From assembly GCA_002189105.1 (NCBI GenBank), contig NIOB01000001.1:620001-684000 (forward strand): a stretch of DNA of 64,000 bases, given 5' to 3'. The translations under genes were made by a program, and so were the position numbers. The notes under the pieces are model-generated. The model saw nothing but the letters and a program-made list of their open reading frames with translations, was not told the DNA's origin and made no database searches. Origin of the DNA: Saccharibacillus soli. Lineage in GTDB: Bacteria; Bacillota; Bacilli; Paenibacillales; Paenibacillaceae. Positions 7,805 through 19,295 of this stretch are shown here, piece after piece (the first letter of the stretch is position 1; every line of letters begins with the position of its first letter).

Positions 7805-10069
7805 ATGTCGGTTATCGAAAGAGAAATTACAGGCGCAAATGCAGAAGCTTGGAGAGGTTTTAAAGGCGGAAAGTGGACCAACCATGTAGACACCAAAAAC
7901 TTCATCGACGAAAACCTTACACCTTATACGGGCAATGAAGAGTTCCTGGCAGGCCCTACACAACATACAAACGATCTTTGGAAAATCGTATCCCAATTGT
8001 CCAAGGAAGAAAGAGAAAGAGGCGGCGTATGGGACGTTGACGTCAATACACCGGCTTCGATCGTCTCCCACGGACCTGGCTACCTGGATAAAGAAAAAGA
8101 GCAAATCGTAGGTGTACAAACCGATGCTCCTTTCAGACGTGCCATTCAGCCTTACGGCGGTATCCGGATGGTCATCGATGCTTGTAAAGCATACGGATTT
8201 GAAGTTCCGGACTCCATCGTTGATACCTTCACGAACATTCGCAAGACGCATAACCAGGGCGTATTCGATGCTTATACACCGGAAATTCGCGCAGCTCGCA
8301 AATCCGGCATCGTAACCGGCCTTCCGGATGCTTACGGTCGCGGCCGCATCATCGGCGACTATCGCCGCGTAGCTCTCTACGGCGTAGACTTCCTGATGAA
8401 GCAAAAACAGCGGGAACACAACGAAACAGTCGGCGATGGCATGGACGAAAATACGATCCGCCTGCGCGAAGAAATTTCCGAACAATTCCGCGCACTGGGC
8501 GAATTGAAAGAAATGGCCGCTATGCACGGTATGGATATTTCCAAACCGGCAGCCAACGCCAAAGAAGCTTTCCAATGGGTATACTTCGGCTACCTGGCAG
8601 CGGTTAAGGAACAAAATGGTGCGGCCATGTCGCTGGGACGTGTATCTTCCTTCCTCGACATCTACGTTCAACGCGATTTGGCAGAAGGTACACTGACTGA
8701 AGAAACAGCCCAAGAGCTGGTTGACCATTTCGTTATGAAACTGCGGATCGTCAAATTCCTGCGTACACCAGACTACAATGAACTGTTCAGCGGTGATCCA
8801 ACTTGGGTAACCGAATCGATCGGCGGTATGGCAGTAGACGGAACGACTCGCGTGACCAAGAGCAGCTTCCGCTTCCTGCACACGCTGTACAATCTGGGAC
8901 CTGCACCGGAACCAAACCTGACGGTTCTCTGGTCGGAACAACTGCCAGAAGCGTTCAAAAAATACTGTGCCAAAGTTTCGATCGAAACCAGCTCCATTCA
9001 GTATGAAAATGATGACCTGATGCGTCCGATCTACGGCGATGACTACGGGATTGCCTGCTGCGTATCCGCAATGCGTATCGGTAAACAAATGCAGTTCTTC
9101 GGGGCACGTGCCAACCTGGCGAAGACATTGCTGTACGCAATCAACGGCGGTAAAGACGAAAAATCCGGCGCTCAAGTCGGACCGGAATTCCCGGCGATCA
9201 CTTCCGAATATCTCGACTACGACGAAGTGATGAAACGTTATATCCCGATGATGGAATGGTTGTCCAAAGTCTATCTGAACGCGCTGAACATCATCCACTA
9301 CATGCACGATAAATACAGCTACGAACGCATCGAGATGGCGCTGCATGATCGTGACATCCTGCGCACGATGGCCTGCGGCATCGCCGGTCTGTCGGTAGCT
9401 GCGGACTCCCTGAGCGCCATCAAATACGCCAAAGTTAAACCGATCCGCAATGAAAAAGGCATCGCCGTTGACTTTGAAATCGAAGGCGACTTCCCTTGCT
9501 ACGGTAACAACGATGACCGTGTTGACCAAATCGCGGTTGGTCTGGTTGAGAAATTCATGGGCATGATTCGCAAACACAAAACGTACCGTGATGCAATGCC
9601 AACCCAATCCGTCCTGACGATTACTTCCAACGTAGTCTATGGCAAGAAAACAGGTACAACTCCAGACGGACGCAAAGCGGGCGAACCATTCGCACCAGGT
9701 GCCAACCCAATGCACGGTCGTGACAAAAAAGGCGCACTGGCTTCCCTCAGCTCCGTTGCCAAACTGCCATATGAAGAAAGCCTGGACGGAATCTCGAACA
9801 CCTTCTCAATCGTGCCTAAAGCACTGGGTAAAGAAGAAGAAACGCGTAAATCGAACCTGGTGGCGATGCTGGATGGATACTTCGGCAGCAATGCGCACCA
9901 TCTGAACGTCAACGTATTTGACCGTGAGCAGCTGATTGACGCGATGAATCATCCAGAAAACTATCCACAGCTTACCATCCGTGTATCGGGTTATGCCGTA
10001 AACTTCATCAAATTGACTCGTGAACAACAAATGGACGTTATCAACCGTACGTTCCATAACAACATGTAA
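7805..10069 (+). CDS. pflB: Formate C-acetyltransferase (pyruvate formate-lyase)
   Basis: A 754-residue glycyl-radical enzyme that converts pyruvate and CoA to acetyl-CoA and formate under anoxia. Both catalytic cysteines, Cys418 and Cys419 ([10 protein letters not shown]), and the radical glycine Gly729 in RVSGYAV near the C terminus are present. Length is that of the family. The ATG follows ATGGAGGTAATCAC. Product acetyl-CoA feeds AdhE; PflA downstream installs the radical. Codon bias is as strong as in adhE. Two Fnr boxes lie in its upstream region. Confidence 0.97.
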   Translation: MSVIEREITGANAEAWRGFKGGKWTNHVDTKNFIDENLTPYTGNEEFLAGPTQHTNDLWKIVSQLSKEERERGGVWDVDVNTPASIVSHGPGYLDKEKEQIVGVQTDAPFRRAIQPYGGIRMVIDACKAYGFEVPDSIVDTFTNIRKTHNQGVFDAYTPEIRAARKSGIVTGLPDAYGRGRIIGDYRRVALYGVDFLMKQKQREHNETVGDGMDENTIRLREEISEQFRALGELKEMAAMHGMDISKPAANAKEAFQWVYFGYLAAVKEQNGAAMSLGRVSSFLDIYVQRDLAEGTLTEETAQELVDHFVMKLRIVKFLRTPDYNELFSGDPTWVTESIGGMAVDGTTRVTKSSFRFLHTLYNLGPAPEPNLTVLWSEQLPEAFKKYCAKVSIETSSIQYENDDLMRPIYGDDYGIACCVSAMRIGKQMQFFGARANLAKTLLYAINGGKDEKSGAQVGPEFPAITSEYLDYDEVMKRYIPMMEWLSKVYLNALNIIHYMHDKYSYERIEMALHDRDILRTMACGIAGLSVAADSLSAIKYAKVKPIRNEKGIAVDFEIEGDFPCYGNNDDRVDQIAVGLVEKFMGMIRKHKTYRDAMPTQSVLTITSNVVYGKKTGTTPDGRKAGEPFAPGANPMHGRDKKGALASLSSVAKLPYEESLDGISNTFSIVPKALGKEEETRKSNLVAMLDGYFGSNAHHLNVNVFDREQLIDAMNHPENYPQLTIRVSGYAVNFIKLTREQQMDVINRTFHNNM

Positions 10070-10174
10070 GACCGCAAGATTCTCTAATCGTGTTTCTGGG
10101 AAGCACGATCGGAGGTTCGTACCGAAGCTTAGATGTCTTCGGGCCGGCTACCTGTTCATTCATAATCAAACATG

Positions 10175-10207
10175 CGGCGCTCGCAGGATGTGAGCGCCGT
10201 TATTATT
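10175..10207 (+). terminator. Hairpin between pflB and pflA, weak terminator
   Basis: An 8-bp perfect stem CGGCGCTC/GAGCGCCG is followed by TTATTATT. The interrupted T tract suggests partial termination, which would leave pflA expressed below pflB, in keeping with a catalytic activase. Confidence 0.6.
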
Positions 10208-10223
10208 GAAAGGGTGACGACGA

Positions 10224-10964
10224 ATGAGTCACAAAGGACGCGTACATTCACTGGAAACATTCGGGACGGTAGACGGCCCGGGGATTCGCTTCGTATTGTT
10301 TATGCAGGGCTGCTTAATGAAATGTCAGTACTGCCATAACCCAGATACCTGGAATTTTGATGGCGGAAAAGAAATGTCTGTTGAAGAAGTGTTGGCCGAA
10401 ATCCAACCATACCTGAATTATTATCGTTCTTCTGGTGGTGGTTTGACTATCTCGGGTGGCGAACCGACTTTGCAGGCTGCTTTTGTAGCTGAAGTATTCC
10501 GGGAAGTGAAGGAACGCTGGGGATTGCATACGACGCTGGACAGCAACGGATTCAATAACGCAGAGAAACTGGAATATTTGCTGGATGTCACCGATTTGGT
10601 ACTGCTGGATATTAAACATATTGATAATGAAAAACATAAAGTATTAACTGGTGTCAGTAATGAACAAACGCTGCGTACAGCAAAATGGTTATCCGATCAC
10701 GGCAAAAAAATGTGGATTCGCCACGTGTTTGTGCCTGGCATCCATGATGATGAAAACAACTTGCGAGACCTTGGACGTTTTATCGGTACGCTGAATGGCG
10801 TCGAAAAATTTGAAATTCTCCCCTACCATCAGATGGGTATTTATAAATGGAAGGAACTCGGCAGAGAATATCCGCTGGAAGGGGTACCTTCTCCGACAGA
10901 AGAACAGGTCAAACGTGCTTATCAGTTGATTGAAGAAGGACGTCAGATGCAGCCCGTAGAATGA
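10224..10964 (+). CDS. pflA: Pyruvate formate-lyase activating enzyme (radical SAM)
   Basis: A 246-residue radical SAM enzyme. Cys30, Cys34 and Cys37 in GCLMKCQYCHNP form the CxxxCxxC cluster motif, and SGGGLTISGGEPT is the glycine-rich SAM-binding region. It uses SAM to generate the radical on Gly729 of PflB. The ATG follows GAAAGGGTGACGACGA. It lies 154 bp after pflB with only a weak hairpin between, so the two are probably co-transcribed. Confidence 0.96.
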   Translation: MSHKGRVHSLETFGTVDGPGIRFVLFMQGCLMKCQYCHNPDTWNFDGGKEMSVEEVLAEIQPYLNYYRSSGGGLTISGGEPTLQAAFVAEVFREVKERWGLHTTLDSNGFNNAEKLEYLLDVTDLVLLDIKHIDNEKHKVLTGVSNEQTLRTAKWLSDHGKKMWIRHVFVPGIHDDENNLRDLGRFIGTLNGVEKFEILPYHQMGIYKWKELGREYPLEGVPSPTEEQVKRAYQLIEEGRQMQPVE

Positions 10965-11043
10965 TTTTGCAGGTGATAAACCTAAAATTCTGACAGTTCA
11001 ATTTTTAATTATAAGCGCTGTAATCATTAACGCAGGTTAAAGT

Positions 11044-11081
11044 AGGCGGCTTTTCCTTACATAAGGAAGGCCGTTTTTTTA
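11044..11081 (+). terminator. Terminator of the pfl operon
   Basis: An imperfect stem with arms CGGCTTTTCCTT and AAGGAAGGCCG is followed by TTTTTTT. Confidence 0.88.
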
Positions 11082-11129
11082 TAATTCGCAGAAACTTTTG
11101 TAGAACTCCAGCGTCTAATCCTATGTGCT

Positions 11130-11235
11130 TAATACCTTGCCCCGTTAAATTTAAGGTTTACGTTCATCGAAAACTCGTACGGTTCAAGCGGGTTTTCGAT
11201 GAACGTAAACGAACCTCTAAGGGGTCAAGGTACTA
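11130..11235 (+). repeat. Palindromic repeat, copy A (106 bp)
   Basis: Two arms of about 45 bp form a near-perfect inverted repeat around a 17-bp centre (TCGTACGGTTCAAGCGG). The inner 20 bp (GTTTACGTTCATCGAAAAC and its complement) pair without mismatch; the outer ends read TACCTTG and CAAGGTA. It is related to copies at 25942-26040 and 26287-26390; with copy B, read in the opposite orientation, it even shares the centre GGTTCAAGCGGGTTTTCGA. It lies between the pfl terminator and the ribosome site of the gene at 11277, so it would form a long hairpin in that gene's leader. Confidence 0.85.
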
Positions 11236-11276
11236 GCGAGAGAAGGACCAAAATTAGCTATAAAGGGAGCCATAAA

Positions 11277-13754
11277 ATGAATCTGAAGAAAATCACGATC
11301 ATCGCTCTACTGGTTGTCGTGCAGGCCGCAGCCGTCTTGCCTTCGGCATCGGCCGCGTCCGTTACGCCGTCGAGCTCTACACCTGCGGCAGCGCAGACAC
11401 CCGCAACTACGATTCAATCTGCTCAAACCGAAACAACAAAAGCAGAAGCGACAAAAGCAGAAACAACGAAAACGGAAACGACCAACACGCAAAAGGTCAA
11501 TACTACAACTTCGGGGACGACAACGGAAGTCAAACCCGTTCAAGGCGAGCAGAACCTTCAAGGAGCGACCGCTCAACCAACGGAAGGGCAGCCAACCGAT
11601 CCAACTGCTCCGACCACTGGTAACCCACCAGCGACAGATGGACAACCTGTGGATGGACAGCCATCTGTAAACGAGCCAACTGAGCCTGGAGCGGAGACAC
11701 CAACTACCAATCCGACTCAGTCGCCGACGCAAACACCGCCGGCTGCCAATACGCCATCGACAAATACACCAAGTACCAATACGCCGACTACCAACACCCC
11801 GGCGACAAGCACGCCTTCGACGCCAGCTGTTGATTTTGCAGCGGCTACAGCAGACAATGGCAAGCTTATCTTGGTGATTAACGGAAACAAGATGTATCAG
11901 AAGGGCCAGACGTTTACTGCGGCACAACCGATGACCGCCAAAAACGGCGTTTCTTATATCGCGGTCCGCTCTTTCGTTGACCGTGTAGGTCTCAAACTTA
12001 CATACGATGCGAAAACCAGAGAAACCGTCATTTCCAAAGCTGGCGATGAGCTGCGCTTCAAGATTGGTACGGATACGTATACCGTTAATGGAGTGCCAAC
12101 CAAGATGAAGGGCGCATCGTTCCAGCAGAAAAATACGTTTATGGTTCCGCTGACTTCGATTACCCAAGCTCTGAAAATTCCGTACACCATCGATTACAAG
12201 ACGAAGACGATTACGTTGAATATTGTATCCAAACCTACCGCTTCGTTCACTGTAGAGCCCAAAAAGATTGTAGCCGGTGAGACGAACGTGACCTATAACA
12301 CAAAGTCCACATCTCCAAGTGGTTACCAAATCGTGGATGAGCGTTGGGAAGGTCGTCAGGATGTGTTCACTGATCCAGGTACTTATACGGTTACGTATTC
12401 GGTGCAGGACTCGATGGGACAATGGAGTGACCCATACAGCCAGACGATCACGGTTACCGCACCTAACGTACCGCCTGTCGCCCAATTTACAACCGACAAA
12501 GATACCTACCGTATGGGTGAGCCGATCACTTATAACGATCAAAGTTATGATCCGGACGGCACTCTGCCAGAGGCAAACAGCCGCACATGGGAAAACCAGA
12601 AGGGCGCTTTCTTTACCCCTGGACCCCAGACGATCGTGCTGACCGTAACGGATTCGGAAGGCGCCAAATCGAGCGTATCGAAAACGATCACGATTACGGA
12701 CGAGACGCTTTATACGCCGGATGAATACAATGCGCTGTTTGTGCCGGTGGGCAACAAGTTCCTGTTTGACGGTGGAGCGGTTCCTACCATGCCAAAAGTG
12801 CAGCATAATGATACGCAGGAAAATGTAACCCTGTATCGCAGCAACAGCCCGGAATCTGTCTACAACACAGGCAAATTGTATGAAGATACCCTGTCGGGCG
12901 ATGTGCGCTTCATGATCCACCATGCGAATTACACAAATCAAAAGGCGACCATGTATGTGGTCGCAACGAATAATAATGCAACGCCAACAACAATCGATAC
13001 GCTGGATAGCGGCTTCGGCGGTCCTAGCCCGTTCGCAATGGCGGCAGGTAAGGTATCGGTACAACGTTACCACCAGGCGGTCAGGGATGGAAACAAACGC
13101 ACAAGCGTTACGCTTCAACCAGGCGAAAGCAAGGTGATCTTGACCGAGCTGAACGCGATTCCGATGGCCAACGGAATGGTGATCTCGCTGATCGCAGATG
13201 TGAATTCTTCCCAGCCGATCACCTACAGCACATTGATGATCGATTCGAGTCTTGACCCAATCGAACAAGCAAAGCTGCTGCCGGTTGTACCTAGAGATGG
13301 CGTGCATAACCGCGGAACTTACCCGCAGGCAACCAAAATTGTTGAAGTCACCGAGCAAGTCGGCCTGACACCAAGCAAGCTGGTTCTGGGCGATAATGAC
13401 AGCGATCCGAACCTGAACGGCGTAGACGCACCGTACAGCACTTCGGAGTCGAACGCAGGCAACTTTGGGGTCCTGTACAAGATCCACCTGGACAATGTTG
13501 CACCTAACACCCTGATTACGTTCAACGGCCGCGGAGGCAAGTACCTGGGCTGGATCGTCGTGAATGGAGAGCTTGTGGAACTGTCCGCACAGAGCATGGG
13601 TCTTGTCGGCGCTGGGCTGAATACATCCAGTGAAGCGGGGGTATTGTACCGCACCGGAAGCACATCCCAGACTGTGGACCTGGAGTTCACTCCGGCTCCG
13701 GGCAGCAACCTGTCAGTCAACTTGATCTTCAGCCAGATGCCTCCTGTTAAATAA
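11277..13754 (+). CDS. Large exported stalk-domain protein with PKD-like domains
   Basis: An 825-residue secreted protein. Order: signal peptide (1-27), Thr/Ala/Gln/Pro-rich low-complexity region (about 30-190) with runs of NTPSTNTP, a copper-amine-oxidase N-terminal-like stalk domain (about 195-325; IAVRSFVDRVGLKLTYD, MVPLTSITQALK), two PKD-like beta domains (about 330-480, each with PTASF/PVAQF and TYTVT/TIVLT motifs), then a beta-rich C-terminal region of about 340 residues that I do not recognise. The stalk domain is not catalytic. No LPXTG or SLH motif is visible, so how it attaches to the wall is unclear. The ATG follows AAAGGGAGCCATAAA; upstream frame is open but lies in repeat copy A. 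Confidence 0.85.
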   Translation: MNLKKITIIALLVVVQAAAVLPSASAASVTPSSSTPAAAQTPATTIQSAQTETTKAEATKAETTKTETTNTQKVNTTTSGTTTEVKPVQGEQNLQGATAQPTEGQPTDPTAPTTGNPPATDGQPVDGQPSVNEPTEPGAETPTTNPTQSPTQTPPAANTPSTNTPSTNTPTTNTPATSTPSTPAVDFAAATADNGKLILVINGNKMYQKGQTFTAAQPMTAKNGVSYIAVRSFVDRVGLKLTYDAKTRETVISKAGDELRFKIGTDTYTVNGVPTKMKGASFQQKNTFMVPLTSITQALKIPYTIDYKTKTITLNIVSKPTASFTVEPKKIVAGETNVTYNTKSTSPSGYQIVDERWEGRQDVFTDPGTYTVTYSVQDSMGQWSDPYSQTITVTAPNVPPVAQFTTDKDTYRMGEPITYNDQSYDPDGTLPEANSRTWENQKGAFFTPGPQTIVLTVTDSEGAKSSVSKTITITDETLYTPDEYNALFVPVGNKFLFDGGAVPTMPKVQHNDTQENVTLYRSNSPESVYNTGKLYEDTLSGDVRFMIHHANYTNQKATMYVVATNNNATPTTIDTLDSGFGGPSPFAMAAGKVSVQRYHQAVRDGNKRTSVTLQPGESKVILTELNAIPMANGMVISLIADVNSSQPITYSTLMIDSSLDPIEQAKLLPVVPRDGVHNRGTYPQATKIVEVTEQVGLTPSKLVLGDNDSDPNLNGVDAPYSTSESNAGNFGVLYKIHLDNVAPNTLITFNGRGGKYLGWIVVNGELVELSAQSMGLVGAGLNTSSEAGVLYRTGSTSQTVDLEFTPAPGSNLSVNLIFSQMPPVK

Positions 13755-13787
13755 TCAAACGCAGGGCATGGATGGTCTATGAAACGA

Positions 13788-13823
13788 AACCCGGCTTCCG
13801 AATTTTTGGAGCCGGGTTTTTCG
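13788..13823 (+). terminator. Terminator after the stalk-domain gene
   Basis: AACCCGGCTTCC pairs with GGAGCCGGGTT and is followed by TTTT. Confidence 0.9.
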
Positions 13824-13948
13824 CTGCGAGGCGGGAATGTGCTTCATTGACTCTGTGTCTGTTTTGGGGCATTATTAATGAAGGACATTACGAATAAGCG
13901 ATGTTTTTTAGGAATAAGCCGGACACGGCAGGAGGCGAGGTTTGACCG

Positions 13949-14413
13949 ATGCTTTCAATGGAGCGCATTATTGAGATCATGGCGGAGCAAGGATTGCGAA
14001 TTACCGACCAGCGCAAGACGCTGGCGAAATTATTCGCTGAAGCACCGGGTTATCTGTCCGCCAAGGACGTCTATGACTATATGGGTCAAAAATACAAAGG
14101 GTTGAGTTTTGATACGGTCTATCGCAATTTGCGTGTGATGCAGGAGCTTGGAGTGCTGGAGCAGATCGTTTTTGAAGAGGGGGTCAAGTTCAAGCTGCAT
14201 TGCAGCGAAGATCATCACCACCATCATATGATCTGTCTGCATTGTGAAAAAACCTACCCGATTACGTTCTGTCCCATGCAGTTGACTGAGTCGCCGGATG
14301 ACTTTCAAGTGGTCAAACATAAATTTGAAGTCTTCGGTTACTGCAAGGACTGCCGAGAGGAAGCGGCTCAAGAGACTACTTCTTCCATCGCAGGAAAGCG
14401 TGAAGCGCGATGA
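13949..14413 (+). CDS. zur: Zinc uptake regulator, Fur family
   Basis: A 154-residue Fur-family repressor. The winged helix covers about 1-85 ([20 protein letters not shown] as recognition region), and the metal-binding dimer domain contains [11 protein letters not shown] and YCKDC, which together form the structural zinc site. The [11 protein letters not shown] and HHHHHMICL stretches resemble Bacillus Zur more than Fur or PerR. It should repress zinc uptake; a Zur-type operator lies at the znuACB promoter 3 kb downstream. An alternative start is the ATG at 13958. The GGAGGCGAGG ribosome site favours 13949. The gene overlaps yidD by 4 bp. Confidence 0.88.
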   Translation: MLSMERIIEIMAEQGLRITDQRKTLAKLFAEAPGYLSAKDVYDYMGQKYKGLSFDTVYRNLRVMQELGVLEQIVFEEGVKFKLHCSEDHHHHHMICLHCEKTYPITFCPMQLTESPDDFQVVKHKFEVFGYCKDCREEAAQETTSSIAGKREAR

Positions 14414-14697
14414 AGATCGCACGCCGCGTCGTACAGGGGCCTATCCGCTTTTATCGGAAGTTTATTTCTCCCATGACGCCGCCGAGCTGTCGATTCGTGC
14501 CCACCTGTTCGGCGTATGCGCTGGAGGCCATCGAAGTGCATGGTGCAGCCAAAGGCAGCTGGCTTGCAGCCAAGCGGATCGCCAAGTGCCATCCGCTGCA
14601 TGCGGGTGGCTATGATCCCGTGCCGCCGCGCCAGAATCGTGGGCAAAAAGTGGTTTCAGAGCAGGAACATGCCGAAACGCACCGCTCGCAGGCTTGA
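14410..14697 (+). CDS. yidD: Membrane protein insertion efficiency factor YidD
   Basis: A 95-residue protein of the YidD family, which helps YidC insert membrane proteins. Typical features are an amphipathic start ([25 protein letters not shown]), [15 protein letters not shown] and the segment [17 protein letters not shown] with conserved cysteines. The last 20 residues are hydrophilic and variable. The ATGA overlap with zur points to translational coupling. Its stop codon overlaps the -35 element of the metG promoter. Confidence 0.93.
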   Translation: MKIARRVVQGPIRFYRKFISPMTPPSCRFVPTCSAYALEAIEVHGAAKGSWLAAKRIAKCHPLHAGGYDPVPPRQNRGQKVVSEQEHAETHRSQA

Positions 14698-14723
14698 CAC
14701 TGCGGGCTTTTTTTCTGTATATT
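14694..14723 (+). promoter_or_regulatory. Sigma-A promoter of the metG T-box transcript
   Basis: TTGACA (14694-14699), an 18-bp spacer and TATATT (14718-14723). The -35 hexamer shares bases with the yidD stop codon. Confidence 0.8.
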
Positions 14724-14749
14724 CTCTGTATTGCAAGGTGAAATCAAAA

Positions 14750-17184
<2,435 letters not shown>

Positions 17185-17211
17185 TATCCAGATCACATTA
17201 ACGCTTGGACG

Positions 17212-17249
17212 AACGGGCTTTTCCCCATGAGGGAGAAGCCCGTTTTTTC
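17212..17249 (+). terminator. Terminator of metG
   Basis: ACGGGCTTTTCCC pairs with GGGAGAAGCCCGT and is followed by TTTTTT. Confidence 0.9.
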
Positions 17250-17283
17250 GCCGTTTTCTAAATCGTAAATATACCGAAAAAGG

Positions 17284-17329
17284 TTGACAATATATAGACA
17301 GACTCCTATAATCGATAAGGTTACGATTA
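17284..17329 (+). promoter_or_regulatory. znuACB promoter with overlapping Zur operator
   Basis: TTGACA (17284-17289), 17 bp, TATAAT (17307-17312): a consensus sigma-A promoter. The inverted repeat TAATCG-ATAAGGTTA-CGATTA at 17309-17329 overlaps the -10 and has a perfect right half-site (TTACGA) of the Bacillus Zur box, TCGTAATNATTACGA. A further ATCGTAA half-site lies near 17263. Zn-loaded Zur bound here would block RNA polymerase. Confidence 0.8.
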
Positions 17330-17441
17330 GTGGAAAACATGCAGATCCTGGCCAATCCCGCTTATGCAGCGGATCGAAAGCGAGTTTCCATCCGAGCGGG
17401 AAGCAGTTCTGATGAAGCAACTTTCAATGAAGGAATTTTTA

Positions 17442-18464
17442 ATGAAGAAACGGAGTGTAGCCCCTATGAAACGCAGCTCAAAAACGGCAGCCCGCCTGAC
17501 TCTTTTCCTGTCGCTTGCCCTGCTGCTGATTCTGTCCGCATGTGGACGCAGTGGAACAGGCAGCATCGTTGAAGGAAAAGTGAATGTCGTCACGACCTTT
17601 TATCCGATCTATGAATTTGCCTCTGCCATTGGCGGTGAGGACGTGAATGTTATCAACCTGCTGCCAACCGGTGTGGAGCCGCATGACTGGACGCCGCGCG
17701 GTCAGGACATTGTGAACACCTCGAAGGCGCAGCTCTTTTTCTATAATGGAGCAGGGCTTGAAGGTTGGGTGCCAGACTTCCTGAAGGGGCTGGACTCCAA
17801 TTCCAAAGTGAAGGCCGTTGAAGTCAGTCAGGGCATTGATCTGATTACCACAACAGAAGACGATGGGCACAATCATGGAACCGCTGAAGAAGATCATGAC
17901 CATGAAGGTGAAGAACATGCGGAGGATTCAGCCGACGCCAAACATATCGATCCCCATACCTGGGTCAGCCCCAAATCGGCGCTGATTATGGCAGGAAATA
18001 TTCGTGACAGCCTGATTGAGGCCGATCCTGCACACAAAGCAGGCTATGAAGAACGCTATACGGCGCTTGCAGGCAAGCTGAAGCAGCTGGATCAGGAATT
18101 TACCGAGAAGCTGTCTACCGTCTCCAAAAAAGAAATCGTAGTCTCGCACCAGGCATTTGGGTATTTGACGCGGGATTACGGACTGACCCAGCATGCGATC
18201 ATGGGCCTGTCGCCGGATTCCGAACCGCGAGCGCAGGACATGCTGAATCTGGCGAAACTGGTCAAGGAAGACGGGATTCGCTATATCTTCTTTGAAGAAC
18301 TGGTGTCCGACAAGCTGGCGAAAACGCTCGCTGGTGAGGCGGGAGTCGAGACGCTGGTGCTGAATCCGGTCGAGGGATTGACGGAGCAGCAGGCGAAGGA
18401 CGGCGACGATTATTTCAGCCTCATGCAAAAGAATTTGCAAAATCTGCTGCTCGCCTTACAATAA
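17442..18464 (+). CDS. znuA: Zinc ABC transporter substrate-binding lipoprotein
   Basis: A 340-residue cluster A-I metal-binding protein. Signal peptide ends in the lipobox LSAC with Cys34. The body starts NVVTTFYPIYEFASAIGG and includes NLLPTGVEPHDWTPR (first metal His), a His/Asp/Glu-rich flexible loop (DDGHNHGTAEEDHDHEGEEHAE), KHIDPHTWVSP (second His), HQAFGYLTRDYGL (third His) and a late Glu/Asp region. The His-rich loop is typical for zinc uptake. Among several in-frame ATG codons 17442 is chosen because AAGGA precedes it by 7 bp. First gene of znuACB. Confidence 0.92.
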   Translation: MKKRSVAPMKRSSKTAARLTLFLSLALLLILSACGRSGTGSIVEGKVNVVTTFYPIYEFASAIGGEDVNVINLLPTGVEPHDWTPRGQDIVNTSKAQLFFYNGAGLEGWVPDFLKGLDSNSKVKAVEVSQGIDLITTTEDDGHNHGTAEEDHDHEGEEHAEDSADAKHIDPHTWVSPKSALIMAGNIRDSLIEADPAHKAGYEERYTALAGKLKQLDQEFTEKLSTVSKKEIVVSHQAFGYLTRDYGLTQHAIMGLSPDSEPRAQDMLNLAKLVKEDGIRYIFFEELVSDKLAKTLAGEAGVETLVLNPVEGLTEQQAKDGDDYFSLMQKNLQNLLLALQ

Positions 18465-18506
18465 GAGAGGGAGTTTAACGCAGCCAAACGAAAAGGAGGG
18501 ATTGCC

Positions 18507-19283
18507 ATGTCTGCCATTCCGGCGATCGATTGCCACCAACCGATGATCGAATTGCGTGACGTGTCCTTTTCTTATAAAGATCAGCATGTAATGAAGGACT
18601 TGAACTTCAGCGTCAAAGAGCGCGACTTCGTCGGCATTGTCGGGTCCAACGGGGCAGGGAAGACGACGCTGCTCAAAATGCTTGTAGGTCTCATGCCGCC
18701 CACCAGCGGGGAGATTCGTCTGTTCGGAGAGTCGATTCGCAGCTTCCGCGACTGGGAGCGTATCGGCTATGTGCCGCAGAAGAATGCGCTGAATATGCTG
18801 TTTCCGGCAACGGTGCGCGAGGTGGTCACTTCGGGACTGTATACCAATAAAAGTCTGTTCCGCCGCCTGAGCAAAGACGCCAAGGCCAAGCTGGATGATG
18901 CGCTTCAGGTCATGCGGATTGAGGACATTGCGGATAAGCGCATCGGCCGCTTGTCGGGCGGTCAGCAGCAGCGGGTGTTCCTGGCGCGGGCGATGATTAA
19001 TCGTCCGGATCTGTTGGTGTTGGATGAGCCGACGGTAGGGATTGATGCGGAGACGCAGGATGGATTCTTCGAGCTGATCCGGCATATGCACCAGCATCAT
19101 AACATCACGTTCCTGATGGTGTCGCATGACATTGATCGTCTGGAGGACTATCTGGGTAAGGAACCTCGGCAGCAGAACGGCAAGATCAAGTTTTTCGTGC
19201 GTCATTCGCACGACGATCTGGACTGCGGGGAGACGAACCTCAAACATTCGATCCCGCTTGTTGGGTCGGCGGAGCAAGGGTAA
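18507..19283 (+). CDS. znuC: Zinc ABC transporter ATP-binding protein
   Basis: A 258-residue ABC ATPase. Walker A GSNGAGKTT, Q-loop VPQKNALN, signature LSGGQQQRV, Walker B LLVLDEP, switch His in VSHD. It powers uptake of zinc bound by the lipoprotein upstream. The ATG follows AAAAGGAGGGATTGCC. It stands 42 bp after znuA and 12 bp before znuB. Confidence 0.94.
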   Translation: MSAIPAIDCHQPMIELRDVSFSYKDQHVMKDLNFSVKERDFVGIVGSNGAGKTTLLKMLVGLMPPTSGEIRLFGESIRSFRDWERIGYVPQKNALNMLFPATVREVVTSGLYTNKSLFRRLSKDAKAKLDDALQVMRIEDIADKRIGRLSGGQQQRVFLARAMINRPDLLVLDEPTVGIDAETQDGFFELIRHMHQHHNITFLMVSHDIDRLEDYLGKEPRQQNGKIKFFVRHSHDDLDCGETNLKHSIPLVGSAEQG

Positions 19284-19295
19284 GGAGACGGTAAC

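Noticed and set aside
7646-9715. Long minus-strand frame opposite pflB (689 codons)
   Set aside because: Same reasons as for adhE: complement of a highly biased gene, no motif, no start signals.
11130-11235. Repeat copy A as an ordinary terminator of the pfl operon
   Set aside because: A separate good terminator lies at 11044-11081, the palindrome has no T tract, and related copies occur elsewhere.
11307-13487. Long minus-strand frame opposite the stalk-domain gene
   Set aside because: Antisense of a repetitive Thr/Pro/Ala region; the product is Arg/Trp/Ser-rich repeats with no known fold. The plus-strand gene has a signal peptide and recognisable domains.
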